From Cupriavidus lacunae (GTDB taxonomy: Bacteria > Pseudomonadota > Gammaproteobacteria > Burkholderiales > Burkholderiaceae): DNA of 34,239 bases. Shown here in pieces: positions 15,980-23,538 of this stretch. The notes beneath the pieces are model-generated. The model did not search any database and was not told where the DNA came from. It saw only the letters and a list, made by a program, of their open reading frames with translations. The stretch's first letter is position 1. Each line of letters starts with the position of its first letter. The DNA lies in assembly GCF_003353055.1 (NCBI RefSeq), contig NZ_QKWJ01000080.1:1-34239 (forward strand). Reading direction: 5' to 3'. The position numbers and the translations under genes are program-made.

Positions 15980-17170
15980 TTAGCTTGCGCTCTGGTAGAC
16001 CGTCACGACGCAAGCGCCCCCGAGGCCTACGTTGTGTGCCAGCGCGGTCTTGGCATTGGCAACCTGTCGCTCACCCGCCGATCCGCGCAACTGCTGTGTC
16101 AGTTCATAGCATTGGGCCAGCCCGGTGGCGCCGAGTGGATGGCCCTTTGACAGCAAGCCGCCCGAGGGATTGACCACCCATTCGCCGCCATATGTGTTGT
16201 CGCCATCATTGACGAGCTTCTCGCCTTCGCCTTCCGCGCACAGGCCAAGGGCCTCATATGTGAGCAGCTCATTTTGCGCGAAGCAGTCGTGCAGCTCGAT
16301 TACGTCGATATCTTCGGGCCCGATGCCCGCCTGCTCATACACGCTGTTGGCCGCTGCGCGGCTCATGTCGAAGCCCACCACGCGGATCATGTCCTTTGCC
16401 TCGTACGTACTCGGCGTGTCGGTGGTGAGCGCCTGCGCGCCGATCAGCACATTGGCGCGCAGACCACGCTTGCGGGCGAAGTCTTCCGACACCACGATCG
16501 CTGCAGCGCCGCCGCAGGTTGGTGGGCATGCCATCAGGCGGGTCAGCACGCCTTCCCATAGCATGGGGGCCGCCATCACATCCTCGGTGGAGATGACGTT
16601 GCGAAACACGGCAAAGGGATTGCGTGCAGCGTGCTGGCTCGCTTTGGCCCGAATCTTGGCGAATGTCTCCAGCTTGGTACCGTACTTCCGCATATGAGCC
16701 ATCCCCGCGCCGCCGAACTGACGGATGGCATTGGATAGGCCCTCCCGGCGGCCGACCAGTTCCTCCACAACTTCGTTGGCACGCTCCAGTGCCAGAGGAC
16801 GGTCAGTCCAGACTGATTTCAGCGCACCGGGATTCATGAGCTCGAAACCCACTGCCAATGCGCAGTCCACCGCGCCACTCTGTACCGCCTGGCGGGCCAG
16901 GAACAGTGCCGAGGAACCGGTGGCGCAGTTGTTGTTGACATTGAGGACCGGGATACCAGTCATCCCAACACGATACAGCGCCTTCTGACCACAGGCTGAG
17001 TCGCCATAAACGTACCCGGCATAGGCTTGTTGCACATCGGCGTAGGAGAGGCCAGCGTCCTCCAGTGCCTGATGTACGGCCTGCGCGCCCATAACGTCAT
17101 AGCTCTCGCTGGTGCCAGGCTTCTTGAAAGGGATCATGCCGACGCCGGCGACGAATACTTTGCGAGTCAT
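15980..17170 (-). CDS. SCP-x-like thiolase / lipid-transfer-type acetyl-CoA acetyltransferase
   Basis: A 396-residue thiolase of the SCP-x subgroup, which cleaves branched or steroid-type 3-oxoacyl-CoAs or catalyses retro-aldol side-chain loss. Cys82 in NNNCATGSS is the nucleophile, and the HDCFAQNEL and GHPLGATG motifs hold the catalytic histidines. An AAGGAG site fixes the start at 17170; an ATG 49 codons earlier is rejected. It lies between a PaaG-like isomerase and an alpha-methylacyl-CoA racemase, consistent with shortening a branched side chain. Many SCP-x thiolases or thiolase-like aldolases work with a small OB-fold (DUF35) partner encoded next door; no such gene is seen here. Confidence 0.88.
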   Translation of the reverse strand: MTRKVFVAGVGMIPFKKPGTSESYDVMGAQAVHQALEDAGLSYADVQQAYAGYVYGDSACGQKALYRVGMTGIPVLNVNNNCATGSSALFLARQAVQSGAVDCALAVGFELMNPGALKSVWTDRPLALERANEVVEELVGRREGLSNAIRQFGGAGMAHMRKYGTKLETFAKIRAKASQHAARNPFAVFRNVISTEDVMAAPMLWEGVLTRLMACPPTCGGAAAIVVSEDFARKRGLRANVLIGAQALTTDTPSTYEAKDMIRVVGFDMSRAAANSVYEQAGIGPEDIDVIELHDCFAQNELLTYEALGLCAEGEGEKLVNDGDNTYGGEWVVNPSGGLLSKGHPLGATGLAQCYELTQQLRGSAGERQVANAKTALAHNVGLGGACVVTVYQSAS

Positions 17171-17301
17171 TGATACTTCTCCTTGAGTGTTGTCAGGCTT
17201 GCTACGAGCAGTGCTTGCAGGCTGATAGAACCGAGGTTGCAGTCCGCTACGCTCGCCTCGACGCCGGCGAGGAAATCTGACGTGAAGGTGGGAGCTGCGG
17301 T

Positions 17302-18099
17302 TCAGCCTTGGGGCCACTGGAACGGGAATGGCTTTTTGTTCAGGAAGGCGTCGACGGCGCCACGGTGCTCGTCCGTGCCGGCTGCCAGCGCCTGAGTTGA
17401 TGCTTCGATTTCAAGGAGCGCCGCGAGGTCAGCATTTCCTGCAACGTTCAGTGTGCGTTTGATCAGACTCACCGCCGTTGGAGAGGCATTCACAAAGCTC
17501 TCCGCCAAGACCTGAGCACGCTGCAGTAGCACATCAGCATCGTGTATTTCCATGACAATTCCGAGTGCCTGCGCTTCAGGCGCGCTAAGCTCGCGCGTTG
17601 ACAGCATCAGCTCTTTAGCCCGCTGCATGCCGACAAAGCGCGGCAAGGTATAAAACGCTCCGCAATCGGGCACGAGGCCCACTCGCAGAAAGGACATTGC
17701 AAAGCGTGCCCGTGGTGTTGCGAGAATGAAGTCCGCTGCAAGTGCGAGACTGAATCCCGCACCAACGGCCGCGCCGTCGACGGCGGCAATGACCGGCTTA
17801 TCTAGCGTAAGCAACTCCTGTAGCCATCTGTGAACGTTCTGCATACGGACGCGCCAGCCGGCATTGCCAAGCTGAGAAGCGGCGATATTGCGGACATCTC
17901 CACCCGAGCAGAAATGCCCACCGGCGCCGATGAGGATCGCCGCACGGATATCCTGACTTTCGCCGATAAGACCGACTATTTCCGCGATTTCATCCCGCAT
18001 TTGCAAATCGAGTGCGTTGCGCTTGCCGGGGTTGTCAAAAGTCAGTGTGGCGACGTGATCCCGTTGAGAGAATTGAATGGTTCTATATGCTCGGTTCAT
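17302..18099 (-). CDS. Crotonase-fold enoyl-CoA isomerase, PaaG-like
   Basis: A 265-residue crotonase-family enzyme. The oxyanion-hole segment GGHFCSGGD and the GAAVGAGFSLAL segment are clear. The two catalytic glutamates of true enoyl-CoA hydratase are absent (Ser and Phe at the aligned positions). Asp145, in GLVPDCG, matches the catalytic Asp of PaaG-type isomerases. It therefore more likely shifts a double bond or opens an epoxide than adds water. There is no clear ribosome site before 18099. It lies between the DUF2889 and thiolase genes in the leftward arm. Confidence 0.85.
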   Translation of the reverse strand: MNRAYRTIQFSQRDHVATLTFDNPGKRNALDLQMRDEIAEIVGLIGESQDIRAAILIGAGGHFCSGGDVRNIAASQLGNAGWRVRMQNVHRWLQELLTLDKPVIAAVDGAAVGAGFSLALAADFILATPRARFAMSFLRVGLVPDCGAFYTLPRFVGMQRAKELMLSTRELSAPEAQALGIVMEIHDADVLLQRAQVLAESFVNASPTAVSLIKRTLNVAGNADLAALLEIEASTQALAAGTDEHRGAVDAFLNKKPFPFQWPQG

Positions 18100-18165
18100 C
18101 GCAGATGTTGTTGACTGGGAGACTGTCCATGGTGGTATCTGGCATCCGCTAAGTGGCCAGTGTGA

Positions 18166-18711
18166 TCATGGCTTGTGCGCGTCTTGATCGAGGAGATGGC
18201 GGAAGTACGTTTGCACCACGGGCCCTTCAATACGCAGTGCATGACAGCCGCCCAGGGGAGACTTGCCTTGCGATGGGCCGCCGAAGCCGCCAGCCCGGCC
18301 CCAAATCGCTTGAAACGCGGCCGTACCTAAAACCGGGATCAGCTCCGTCATATGCGTACAACCTGCAATGCCCCGGAATAGGCGGCGCGCCTCCTCGTTG
18401 AATCCGGGTTCAATTCGCATGCCGACCAATCGCGTGTAGGCAGGTTCCACCTCGGCGCACAACGTGTAAGGCGAATGCAGGGTGCGCGCTTCGACTTCGT
18501 GGATCAACCGGTCATCGTCAATTGTGATGCGGAGCTCCATTTGGTGGACCGGGGAGCCGGCCGGAACCGTTCGCGCCGGCAACGCCAAAGGGGTGGGGCG
18601 GGTGTCAATCAAGGTGGCGACCAGGTCGATGAGTCCATCTTCTCGCTGAAGCGACTCGCACTGTATCTGGCGGAGCTGTATGCGTTGCGAATTTGGTTTG
18701 GTGGCCTTCAT
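18166..18711 (-). CDS. DUF2889 domain protein
   Basis: A 181-residue soluble protein. The pattern matches the DUF2889 family: an early EDGLIDLVATLIDT segment, then VHQMELRITIDD, a PYTLC segment, a LVGMRIEPGF segment, and GCTHMTEL near residue 118. The function is unknown. The family recurs next to CoA-dependent degradation genes for steroids and aromatics in proteobacteria, which fits its place here between two PaaG-like genes. It has no signal peptide. The conserved Cys-Thr-His in GCTHMTEL could be catalytic or metal-binding, which is inference only. Confidence 0.8.
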   Translation of the reverse strand: MKATKPNSQRIQLRQIQCESLQREDGLIDLVATLIDTRPTPLALPARTVPAGSPVHQMELRITIDDDRLIHEVEARTLHSPYTLCAEVEPAYTRLVGMRIEPGFNEEARRLFRGIAGCTHMTELIPVLGTAAFQAIWGRAGGFGGPSQGKSPLGGCHALRIEGPVVQTYFRHLLDQDAHKP

Positions 18712-18731
18712 GGCATCTCACTCAGGCGGAA

Positions 18732-19607
18732 TCAGGATTTTTCCATCGCCGTTCGCAGCGAACGCGAACGTTCGTGCTGTGCCGTCGTTGTCGTGTCGCG
18801 AGGTCCGAAGCATGGGGGGCGTTTCGCTGCAAAGGCCGTCAGACCCACGGCGAAATCGGAGTTGGCCATCAACGCGACCTGGCGCGTCCGTTCATACTCA
18901 AGTTGATCAGGTAAGCTGCGATGGGACCCTCCGCGTACCGTCGCGCGGATTTCTGCTATGCCGCTGGCGGGTAAGGCGGCTAACCTGGCTGCGGTTTCGT
19001 TTGCCAAGTTGTCAAGGCAGGTGTCGTCGACACAGGCCCAGATCAGTCCCCATTGCGCTGCGGTTTCGGCACTAAGACGGTCGCCAAGCAGCGAGAGTGC
19101 GGTAGTGCGCGCCGTGCCGATCGTGCGCTGCATCACCCAGGAAACCCCCATGTCCGGTAGAAGAGCAAGACTCGGAACAAAGGGAAGGGAGAAGTAAGCG
19201 GAGCGCGAAGCAATCACAATGTCACCACTCAGGGCGATGCCTACGCCGCCGCCTGCCGCGACTGCATGTACGACCGTCAGAACCGGAACCGGGAAATTAT
19301 GAAGTGCCAGAACCAGCGGATTGCCCAGATCCCCCATCAGATGGTTAACCACCTCGGGTGCGCTTCTACCGTTCGCGTCGACGCCCCCGGGCGCGGGGAA
19401 GTCTGTAAGGCGAGCGCCTGCACAGAACGAGCGTCCCGTGGCCCGAACAACAAGCACCCGGACCCGCACATCCTTCCTGATGCGCTCCAGCGCCGCCAAG
19501 GCTTCCTGCATGAGGCCGGTCGTCAGCGTGTTCATCCGAACCGGATCATTGAGCGTCAGAGTCGCGACGGCGTCGTGGATCTGCACGAGAATGCGGGACG
19601 TGGTCAT
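18732..19607 (-). CDS. Crotonase-fold enzyme, PaaG-like isomerase
   Basis: A 291-residue crotonase paralogue. SFCAGARL is the oxyanion loop and AAGGGVGIAL is the second. As in PaaG, the hydratase glutamates are missing and Asp152 lies in a LLPDMG motif. The C-terminal half (LSLLGDRLSAETAAQWGLIW) closely resembles PaaG, the ring-1,2-epoxyphenylacetyl-CoA isomerase. A GAGGG site fixes the start at 19607; an ATG nine codons upstream overlaps the previous gene. It begins 10 bases after the acyl-CoA dehydrogenase stop, so the two are coupled. Of the three crotonases here, this one looks most like PaaG. Confidence 0.86.
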   Translation of the reverse strand: MTTSRILVQIHDAVATLTLNDPVRMNTLTTGLMQEALAALERIRKDVRVRVLVVRATGRSFCAGARLTDFPAPGGVDANGRSAPEVVNHLMGDLGNPLVLALHNFPVPVLTVVHAVAAGGGVGIALSGDIVIASRSAYFSLPFVPSLALLPDMGVSWVMQRTIGTARTTALSLLGDRLSAETAAQWGLIWACVDDTCLDNLANETAARLAALPASGIAEIRATVRGGSHRSLPDQLEYERTRQVALMANSDFAVGLTAFAAKRPPCFGPRDTTTTAQHERSRSLRTAMEKS

Positions 19608-19617
19608 GGTGTCGCCC

Positions 19618-20778
19618 TCACATGCGCTTGGCAACTTCTTCTAGCATAACTTCAGTGGCGCCACCTCCGATGGTCAGGACACGGGCATCGCGGGCCATGC
19701 GCTCAACGGGATTTCCAATGATGTAGCCATTGCCGCCATTGAGCTGAAGACATCCATGGACAACTTCCTGCAAGGTTTCACAGCCCCACGCTTTGATCAT
19801 CGAGACTTCACGTACCACGTCTTTCCCTTCCTCCACCATTTGTGCCGCCTGGTAGACCATTGCGCGCAGCGCAAATGTTTTGGATGCCATCAGTGCTAGC
19901 TTGTTGCGCACGACGGGCTGCTCCCACAGCGACTTCCCGAAGGCCTGACGGTCACGTACATAATCAATGGTGTACTCGATGGCCTTGAGCATCTGACCGG
20001 TCGCCATGGCTCCCGCTACGAGGCGTTCGTTCTGGAAGGTGCTCATGATGTAGTAGAAGCCTTTGCCGGCCTCGCCGAGGAGAGCATCCGAACCAACCTG
20101 CACGTCATCGAAGAACAGTTCGGCCGTATCGGATGCGCGCCAGCCATGCTTCTCGAACTTGCGTCCGACTCGGAAACCGGGGGTGTCTTTCTCAACAACA
20201 AACAGAGAAATGCCGCGGCTCCCCTTGGCTTCCGGATCCGTGCGAGCCGCCACTACGTAGATATCGCCGTAGACGCCGTTGGTAATGAAGGTCTTGGAGC
20301 CGTTAATCACCCAGCCAGCCCCGCGCCGCTCAGCCCGCGTTTTGAGGGATGCAACGTCGGAGCCAGCGTTTGGCTCGGTGACGCAAACTGCGCCGACCTT
20401 TTCGCCCGTGCACGCTGGGATGAGCCATCGCTGCTTTTGCTCGTGGTTACCTCGATGGGCGATGTGGGCGATCGACATGTCGCTATGGACGGTCAGCGCG
20501 CTAGCCACGCCTCCGTAGCCGGAGCGACCCAGTTCCTCGCCAAAAATGACGGAGGCCATGGCACCAAGTCCGCCGCCGCCATACTCGACGGGATGGCGCA
20601 TCCCAAGGAATCCGAGTGCGCCAAAGTCGCGGAACAGTTGTCTCGGAATCGTCCCACTCACTTCCCACTCATCGGCATAGGGAAGGATCCGCTCATCGAC
20701 GAGCCGGCGTACCTGATCCCGGATCAGCCGGTGCTCGTCACTCAGGATGGATGGTTCATTCAGTTCAAAGAGGCTCAT
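19618..20778 (-). CDS. Acyl-CoA dehydrogenase, isovaleryl/long-chain-type active site
   Basis: FAD-dependent alpha,beta-dehydrogenation of an acyl-CoA; electrons pass to ETF. The 386-residue product has the VTEPNAGSD motif, the ARDAR segment and the C-terminal GGGATEVM. At the medium-chain catalytic position (normally YEGT) there is Gly, while Glu251 in FQNERL aligns with the base of isovaleryl- and long-chain dehydrogenases. The substrate may therefore be branched or bulky. The start at 20778 is preferred over an ATG at 20820, which would lie upstream of the expected transcript start and within the operator. The leader is short and the ribosome site weak. It is the first gene of the leftward arm. 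Confidence 0.88.
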   Translation of the reverse strand: MSLFELNEPSILSDEHRLIRDQVRRLVDERILPYADEWEVSGTIPRQLFRDFGALGFLGMRHPVEYGGGGLGAMASVIFGEELGRSGYGGVASALTVHSDMSIAHIAHRGNHEQKQRWLIPACTGEKVGAVCVTEPNAGSDVASLKTRAERRGAGWVINGSKTFITNGVYGDIYVVAARTDPEAKGSRGISLFVVEKDTPGFRVGRKFEKHGWRASDTAELFFDDVQVGSDALLGEAGKGFYYIMSTFQNERLVAGAMATGQMLKAIEYTIDYVRDRQAFGKSLWEQPVVRNKLALMASKTFALRAMVYQAAQMVEEGKDVVREVSMIKAWGCETLQEVVHGCLQLNGGNGYIIGNPVERMARDARVLTIGGGATEVMLEEVAKRM

Positions 20779-20808
20779 GGCGTGGACACTTGACGATGTA
20801 GTCTCCGA

Positions 20809-20837
20809 ATAATAGTCCAACGCGTCGGACTATTCAA
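20809..20837 (-). promoter_or_regulatory. Sigma-70 promoter with embedded TetR operator, leftward arm
   Basis: Reading the minus strand, TTGAAT (20832-20837) and TATTAT (20809-20814) are spaced by 17 bases. The 24-bp near-perfect palindrome at 20811-20834 (outer arms AATAGTCC and GGACTATT, centre ACGCGT) fills the spacer and half of each box, so a bound repressor would block RNA polymerase. The same palindrome recurs at 22089-22112. It lies about 120 bases upstream of the TetR gene, so it may also control that gene. Confidence 0.82.
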
Positions 20838-20876
20838 GGGTGGGAAGGGATCGCTGCAATCGCCGTTGCCCGTTCT

Positions 20877-20890
20877 ATTCTGTGTAGAAT
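20877..20890. repeat. Short inverted repeat in the TetR leader
   Basis: ATTCT and AGAAT arms around a 4-base centre, 64 bases before the TetR start. It could be part of the TetR gene promoter (TAGAAT resembles a -10 box) or a minor regulatory site. Weak evidence. Confidence 0.25.
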
Positions 20891-20953
20891 GCCGAGTCCT
20901 ACTGCGCACATGAGGGATTCCTCGCGCAGTGTCTTGCTGGAGAAAGAACAGTC

Positions 20954-21550
20954 GTGCCAAGAGTTCGAGCCAACGATTACGATGCAAAAGCGAGCACCAT
21001 CATGGATGCCGCGGCGGCATTATTTGCCCGTGACGGCTATCCGGCCGTCAAGATGCAAGACATCGCAAAGGAATGCGGAGCAACCAAATCCATGCTCTAC
21101 CATTACTATGCGACCAAGGACGAGTTGCTGGCCGCCATGCTCGAGGATCATCTGTCGGAGTTGCTCGAGGTGATGGAGCAGGCGGCGTTACATAAAGGCA
21201 CGCCCGACGAATGCATGCTGGCATTCGTAACCGCATATACACAGAGGTCGAGTGATTCGCGGCGACGTCATATGGTGGCCATGAACGACGTCAAGTACTT
21301 GCCGGCTGACGTCCAGGCGCCGCTGGTGGATATGCAGCGTAAGATGACTGATCTCGCTGCTACGTTTCTTGGCAAGGTACATCCGAACCTTGCCAAGAAA
21401 CTGTACAAGCCATACGCGATGCTGCTGCTTGGCATGCTCAACTGGATCGACGTGTGGTTTCGAGCAGAGGGTCCCGTCAAACCGAAGGAACTGCGCGATC
21501 GCATCACCCACCTGTTCCTGCACGGGTTTTTGTCCGTGGACACCAAGTAG
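20954..21550 (+). CDS. TetR-family transcriptional repressor
   Basis: A 198-residue repressor. Residues about 10-60 form the HTH: IMDAAAALFARDGYPAVKM, then the DIAKECGATKSMLYHYYATKDEL recognition region, which is typical of TetR/FadR-like regulators. The C-terminal ligand-binding half has a predicted helical pocket. The start is GTG at 20954 with GGAG about 11 bases upstream. The gene sits between the two arms of the catabolic cluster, and two matching palindromes occur at the promoters of both arms, so it is the likely repressor of the whole cluster. The effector may be an acyl-CoA or the free acid, as in PaaR- or KstR-type systems; this is inference. Confidence 0.92.
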   Translation: MPRVRANDYDAKASTIMDAAAALFARDGYPAVKMQDIAKECGATKSMLYHYYATKDELLAAMLEDHLSELLEVMEQAALHKGTPDECMLAFVTAYTQRSSDSRRRHMVAMNDVKYLPADVQAPLVDMQRKMTDLAATFLGKVHPNLAKKLYKPYAMLLLGMLNWIDVWFRAEGPVKPKELRDRITHLFLHGFLSVDTK

Positions 21551-21677
21551 CACGGGCGATGCTCCCATGTAGTTGAAGTGGCGCGCCAAACGGCGTTCGG
21601 AACCCGGGAAGGCCTCCCGTCTGCGAGCCCACGCGCCCACGGGAACGCATGCAGCGGTTGTCTTGCCACCTGCCAGA

Positions 21678-21703
21678 ACTTGCGCGCGAGGCAGCGCGCA
21701 AGT
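21678..21703. terminator. Strong hairpin between convergent TetR and ferredoxin genes
   Basis: A perfect 10-bp stem (ACTTGCGCGC with GCGCGCAAGT) and a 6-base loop lie between two genes that point at each other. No T tract follows on either strand, so it may be a weak bidirectional terminator or RNA 3'-end stabiliser. Confidence 0.5.
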
Positions 21704-21718
21704 CAGAGTCTCGGGCCC

Positions 21719-22039
21719 TTAGCCCTGTTCGACGGGCAGCCTTACAACGATACCTTCCATGGCAGAGGTCAGGCGTACCTGGCAGCACAGCCTACTGCTC
21801 TCGCGCCGTTCCTGTGCGCCATCGAGCATAAACACTTCAGTTTCCGTCATGGTGGGCAGGGCGTTCGCCCAGCGCTCGTCGATGTATGCGTGACAGGTAG
21901 CGCAACTGCAAGACCCACCGCAGTCACCCAAGATTCCTGGCACGCAATTGTCGACGGCCACCTGCATGAGGCTGCGCTGCAGATCGCCTTGCACGGTATG
22001 CTCGGTACCATCATGTTCAACGAATGTCACAGTAGGCAT
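21719..22039 (-). CDS. [2Fe-2S] ferredoxin, adrenodoxin/putidaredoxin type
   Basis: A 106-residue electron carrier. The cluster ligands are Cys40, Cys46, Cys49 and Cys86, with the C-x5-C-x2-C-x36-C spacing of the putidaredoxin/adrenodoxin group. The MPTVTFVEHDG start and RLCCQ motif fit. GGAGA lies before the start at 22039. It is divergent from the Rieske alpha gene, and the operator at 22089-22112 is in the shared gap, so both can be co-regulated. With the reductase at 29703 it would form the electron chain NADH to FAD to ferredoxin to Rieske oxygenase. Use of an adrenodoxin-type and not a Rieske-type ferredoxin resembles class IIA oxygenases. Confidence 0.92.
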   Translation of the reverse strand: MPTVTFVEHDGTEHTVQGDLQRSLMQVAVDNCVPGILGDCGGSCSCATCHAYIDERWANALPTMTETEVFMLDGAQERRESSRLCCQVRLTSAMEGIVVRLPVEQG

Positions 22040-22084
22040 TTCTGAGTCTCCATTGCCAGATCAAAAATTCGACGTCGCTCGACG

Positions 22085-22114
22085 TTGACATAGACCGACG
22101 CGTCGGACTATTAT
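22085..22114 (+). promoter_or_regulatory. Sigma-70 promoter with embedded TetR operator, Rieske arm
   Basis: TTGACA (22085-22090) is a perfect -35 box and TATTAT (22109-22114) a near-consensus -10, with an 18-base spacer. The 24-bp palindrome at 22089-22112 (centre CCGACGCGTCGG) occupies the spacer. It differs from the copy at 20811-20834 at only a few positions in the left half, and the right half is identical. The predicted transcript start is about 65 bases before the Rieske ATG. Repression by the nearby TetR protein is the obvious reading. Confidence 0.85.
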
Positions 22115-22188
22115 GAACTCAATCCGGGGGAACAACAACCGCCTTCAAACTTCAGAGCGCCCGTAGCGTTGGGCGCGGAGGTACCTTC

Positions 22189-23538
22189 ATGACCTGCTCC
22201 ATATCGCCCACATCGCCCACATCGCCCACATCGCCCACATCGCCCACATCGCCCACATCGCCCACATCGCCCACATCGCCCACGACAGCGTACTCTGGCC
22301 CGACCATCGGGAACCTTGTGCGTGAGAATGTCGTGCATGGTTCGCTCTATACCGACCCAGCCATTTATCAACTCGAACTGGAGCGCATTTGGCGCCGGGG
22401 CTGGGTCTATGTCGGCCACACAAGTGAGGTGCCCAATCCTAACGACTACGTGATGAAGTCGATCGGTCCCGAACCCATCCTCATGACGCGGGACAAGGAC
22501 GGAAGACTGCATCTGTTGCACAACCGGTGCCCGCACCGGGCCAATCGGGTATGCATGAGCGAAAGAGGCCAGGCCCGTTCCTTTACGTGTCCATATCACG
22601 GCTGGACCTTCGGAAACGATGGTGGCCTGAGGGGCTATCCATTTCCCTCTGGTTACGACGGTGCAGATCGTAGCCAGCTTGGCCTGGCTAAGGTGGCCCG
22701 CGTTGCGGAGTACAAGGGCTTTGTCTTTGGCTCCCTGTCGCCCCAAGGCATTTCGCTTGACGAACATCTCGGGGCAGCAAAGGCCGCGATTGATTCGTTG
22801 TGCATGAATTCGCCGGAAGGCGAAATTGAGGTCACGGCTGGATTCCTCAAGCACAAGGTACGGGCAAACTGGAAATTCCTGGTCGAGAACGAGACCGACG
22901 GCTATCACCCCTCGTTCGTGCATGCATCGATATTCGAGGTCGCCCAGAGTGGCATCGGCTCGCTGTACAGCGCGGAGTCGACCGCGGTGTCCCGCTATAT
23001 GGGCCAGGGGCATACTGAGATTGATCTGCGTCCGGAATTCCGAAAGCGTGGGGAGGCTTTGAGCTGGTTCGGTACGACCGCTGACAAGCTTCCTGACTAC
23101 GTTAGCCAAATGGAGAGCGCCTATGGAAAGGACGAGGCGCGGCGCGTCATGATCGACGGCGTTCCACATATCATGATCTGGCCAAACCTATTCATTGCGG
23201 AGATCCAAATCTTCGTGATCCAGCCGCTGTCGGTCAACGAGACCATCCAGCATGTCACCGCGCTTCAATTCAAGGGCGCGCCCGACATTAATCGCCGCCT
23301 GCGTCAGCAGACCATGGGTTCCGTAGGCCCAGCCGGATTCCTGCTCGCCGACGATGCCGAAATGTACGAGCGAACTCAACTAGGCGCCGCATCGAGCAAT
23401 CCCGAGTGGTTATATCTCGGTCGCGGCAAACATCGTGAACGACAAGACGAGGATGGTTTCCTAATTGGAGATGCCACCGACGAGACGCCAAGCCGTGGTA
23501 TCTGGCGCCATTACCGCTCCTTGATGGAGAACGCATGA
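22189..23538 (+). CDS. Rieske ring-hydroxylating oxygenase, alpha subunit
   Basis: Catalytic subunit of a non-haem iron oxygenase (449 residues). The Rieske cluster ligands are Cys114, His116, Cys134 and His137 (CPHRAN and CPYHGW). The mononuclear iron site is Asp237, His240 and His245 (TDGYHPSFVH), with the family DDAEMYERTQ motif near the C-terminus. GGAGG seven bases before 22189 fixes the start. This makes a 9-unit Ser-Pro-Thr tail (residues 6-32) part of the protein, an unusual extension ahead of the normal N-terminus. The gene overlaps the beta subunit by four bases. The oxygenation target is unknown; the CoA ligase and PaaG-like enzymes nearby suggest an aromatic or cyclic acid. Confidence 0.95.
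   Translation: MTCSISPTSPTSPTSPTSPTSPTSPTSPTSPTTAYSGPTIGNLVRENVVHGSLYTDPAIYQLELERIWRRGWVYVGHTSEVPNPNDYVMKSIGPEPILMTRDKDGRLHLLHNRCPHRANRVCMSERGQARSFTCPYHGWTFGNDGGLRGYPFPSGYDGADRSQLGLAKVARVAEYKGFVFGSLSPQGISLDEHLGAAKAAIDSLCMNSPEGEIEVTAGFLKHKVRANWKFLVENETDGYHPSFVHASIFEVAQSGIGSLYSAESTAVSRYMGQGHTEIDLRPEFRKRGEALSWFGTTADKLPDYVSQMESAYGKDEARRVMIDGVPHIMIWPNLFIAEIQIFVIQPLSVNETIQHVTALQFKGAPDINRRLRQQTMGSVGPAGFLLADDAEMYERTQLGAASSNPEWLYLGRGKHRERQDEDGFLIGDATDETPSRGIWRHYRSLMENA
22204..22284 (+). repeat. 9-bp tandem repeat, nine units, coding for (Ser-Pro-Thr)9
   Basis: The unit TCGCCCACA is repeated nine times without a break; eight copies are perfect and the last differs at its final base. Because the unit is three codons, gain or loss of copies keeps the Rieske frame open and only alters the length of the N-terminal tail. 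On the opposite strand it gives a spurious Met-Trp-Ala repeat. Confidence 0.97.

Noticed and set aside
20779..20820. Upstream ATG for the acyl-CoA dehydrogenase at 20820
   Set aside because: It would lie upstream of the predicted transcript start and within the operator; homology begins at the 20778 ATG.
22204..22284. CRISPR-like short repeats
   Set aside because: The units are 9 bp, contiguous, without spacers, and in frame within a coding gene, so this is a microsatellite.
22111..23169. 352-residue minus-strand frame opposite the Rieske alpha gene
   Set aside because: Antisense shadow of a certain gene; its Met-Trp-Ala-like repeat is only the reverse of the 9-bp coding repeat.
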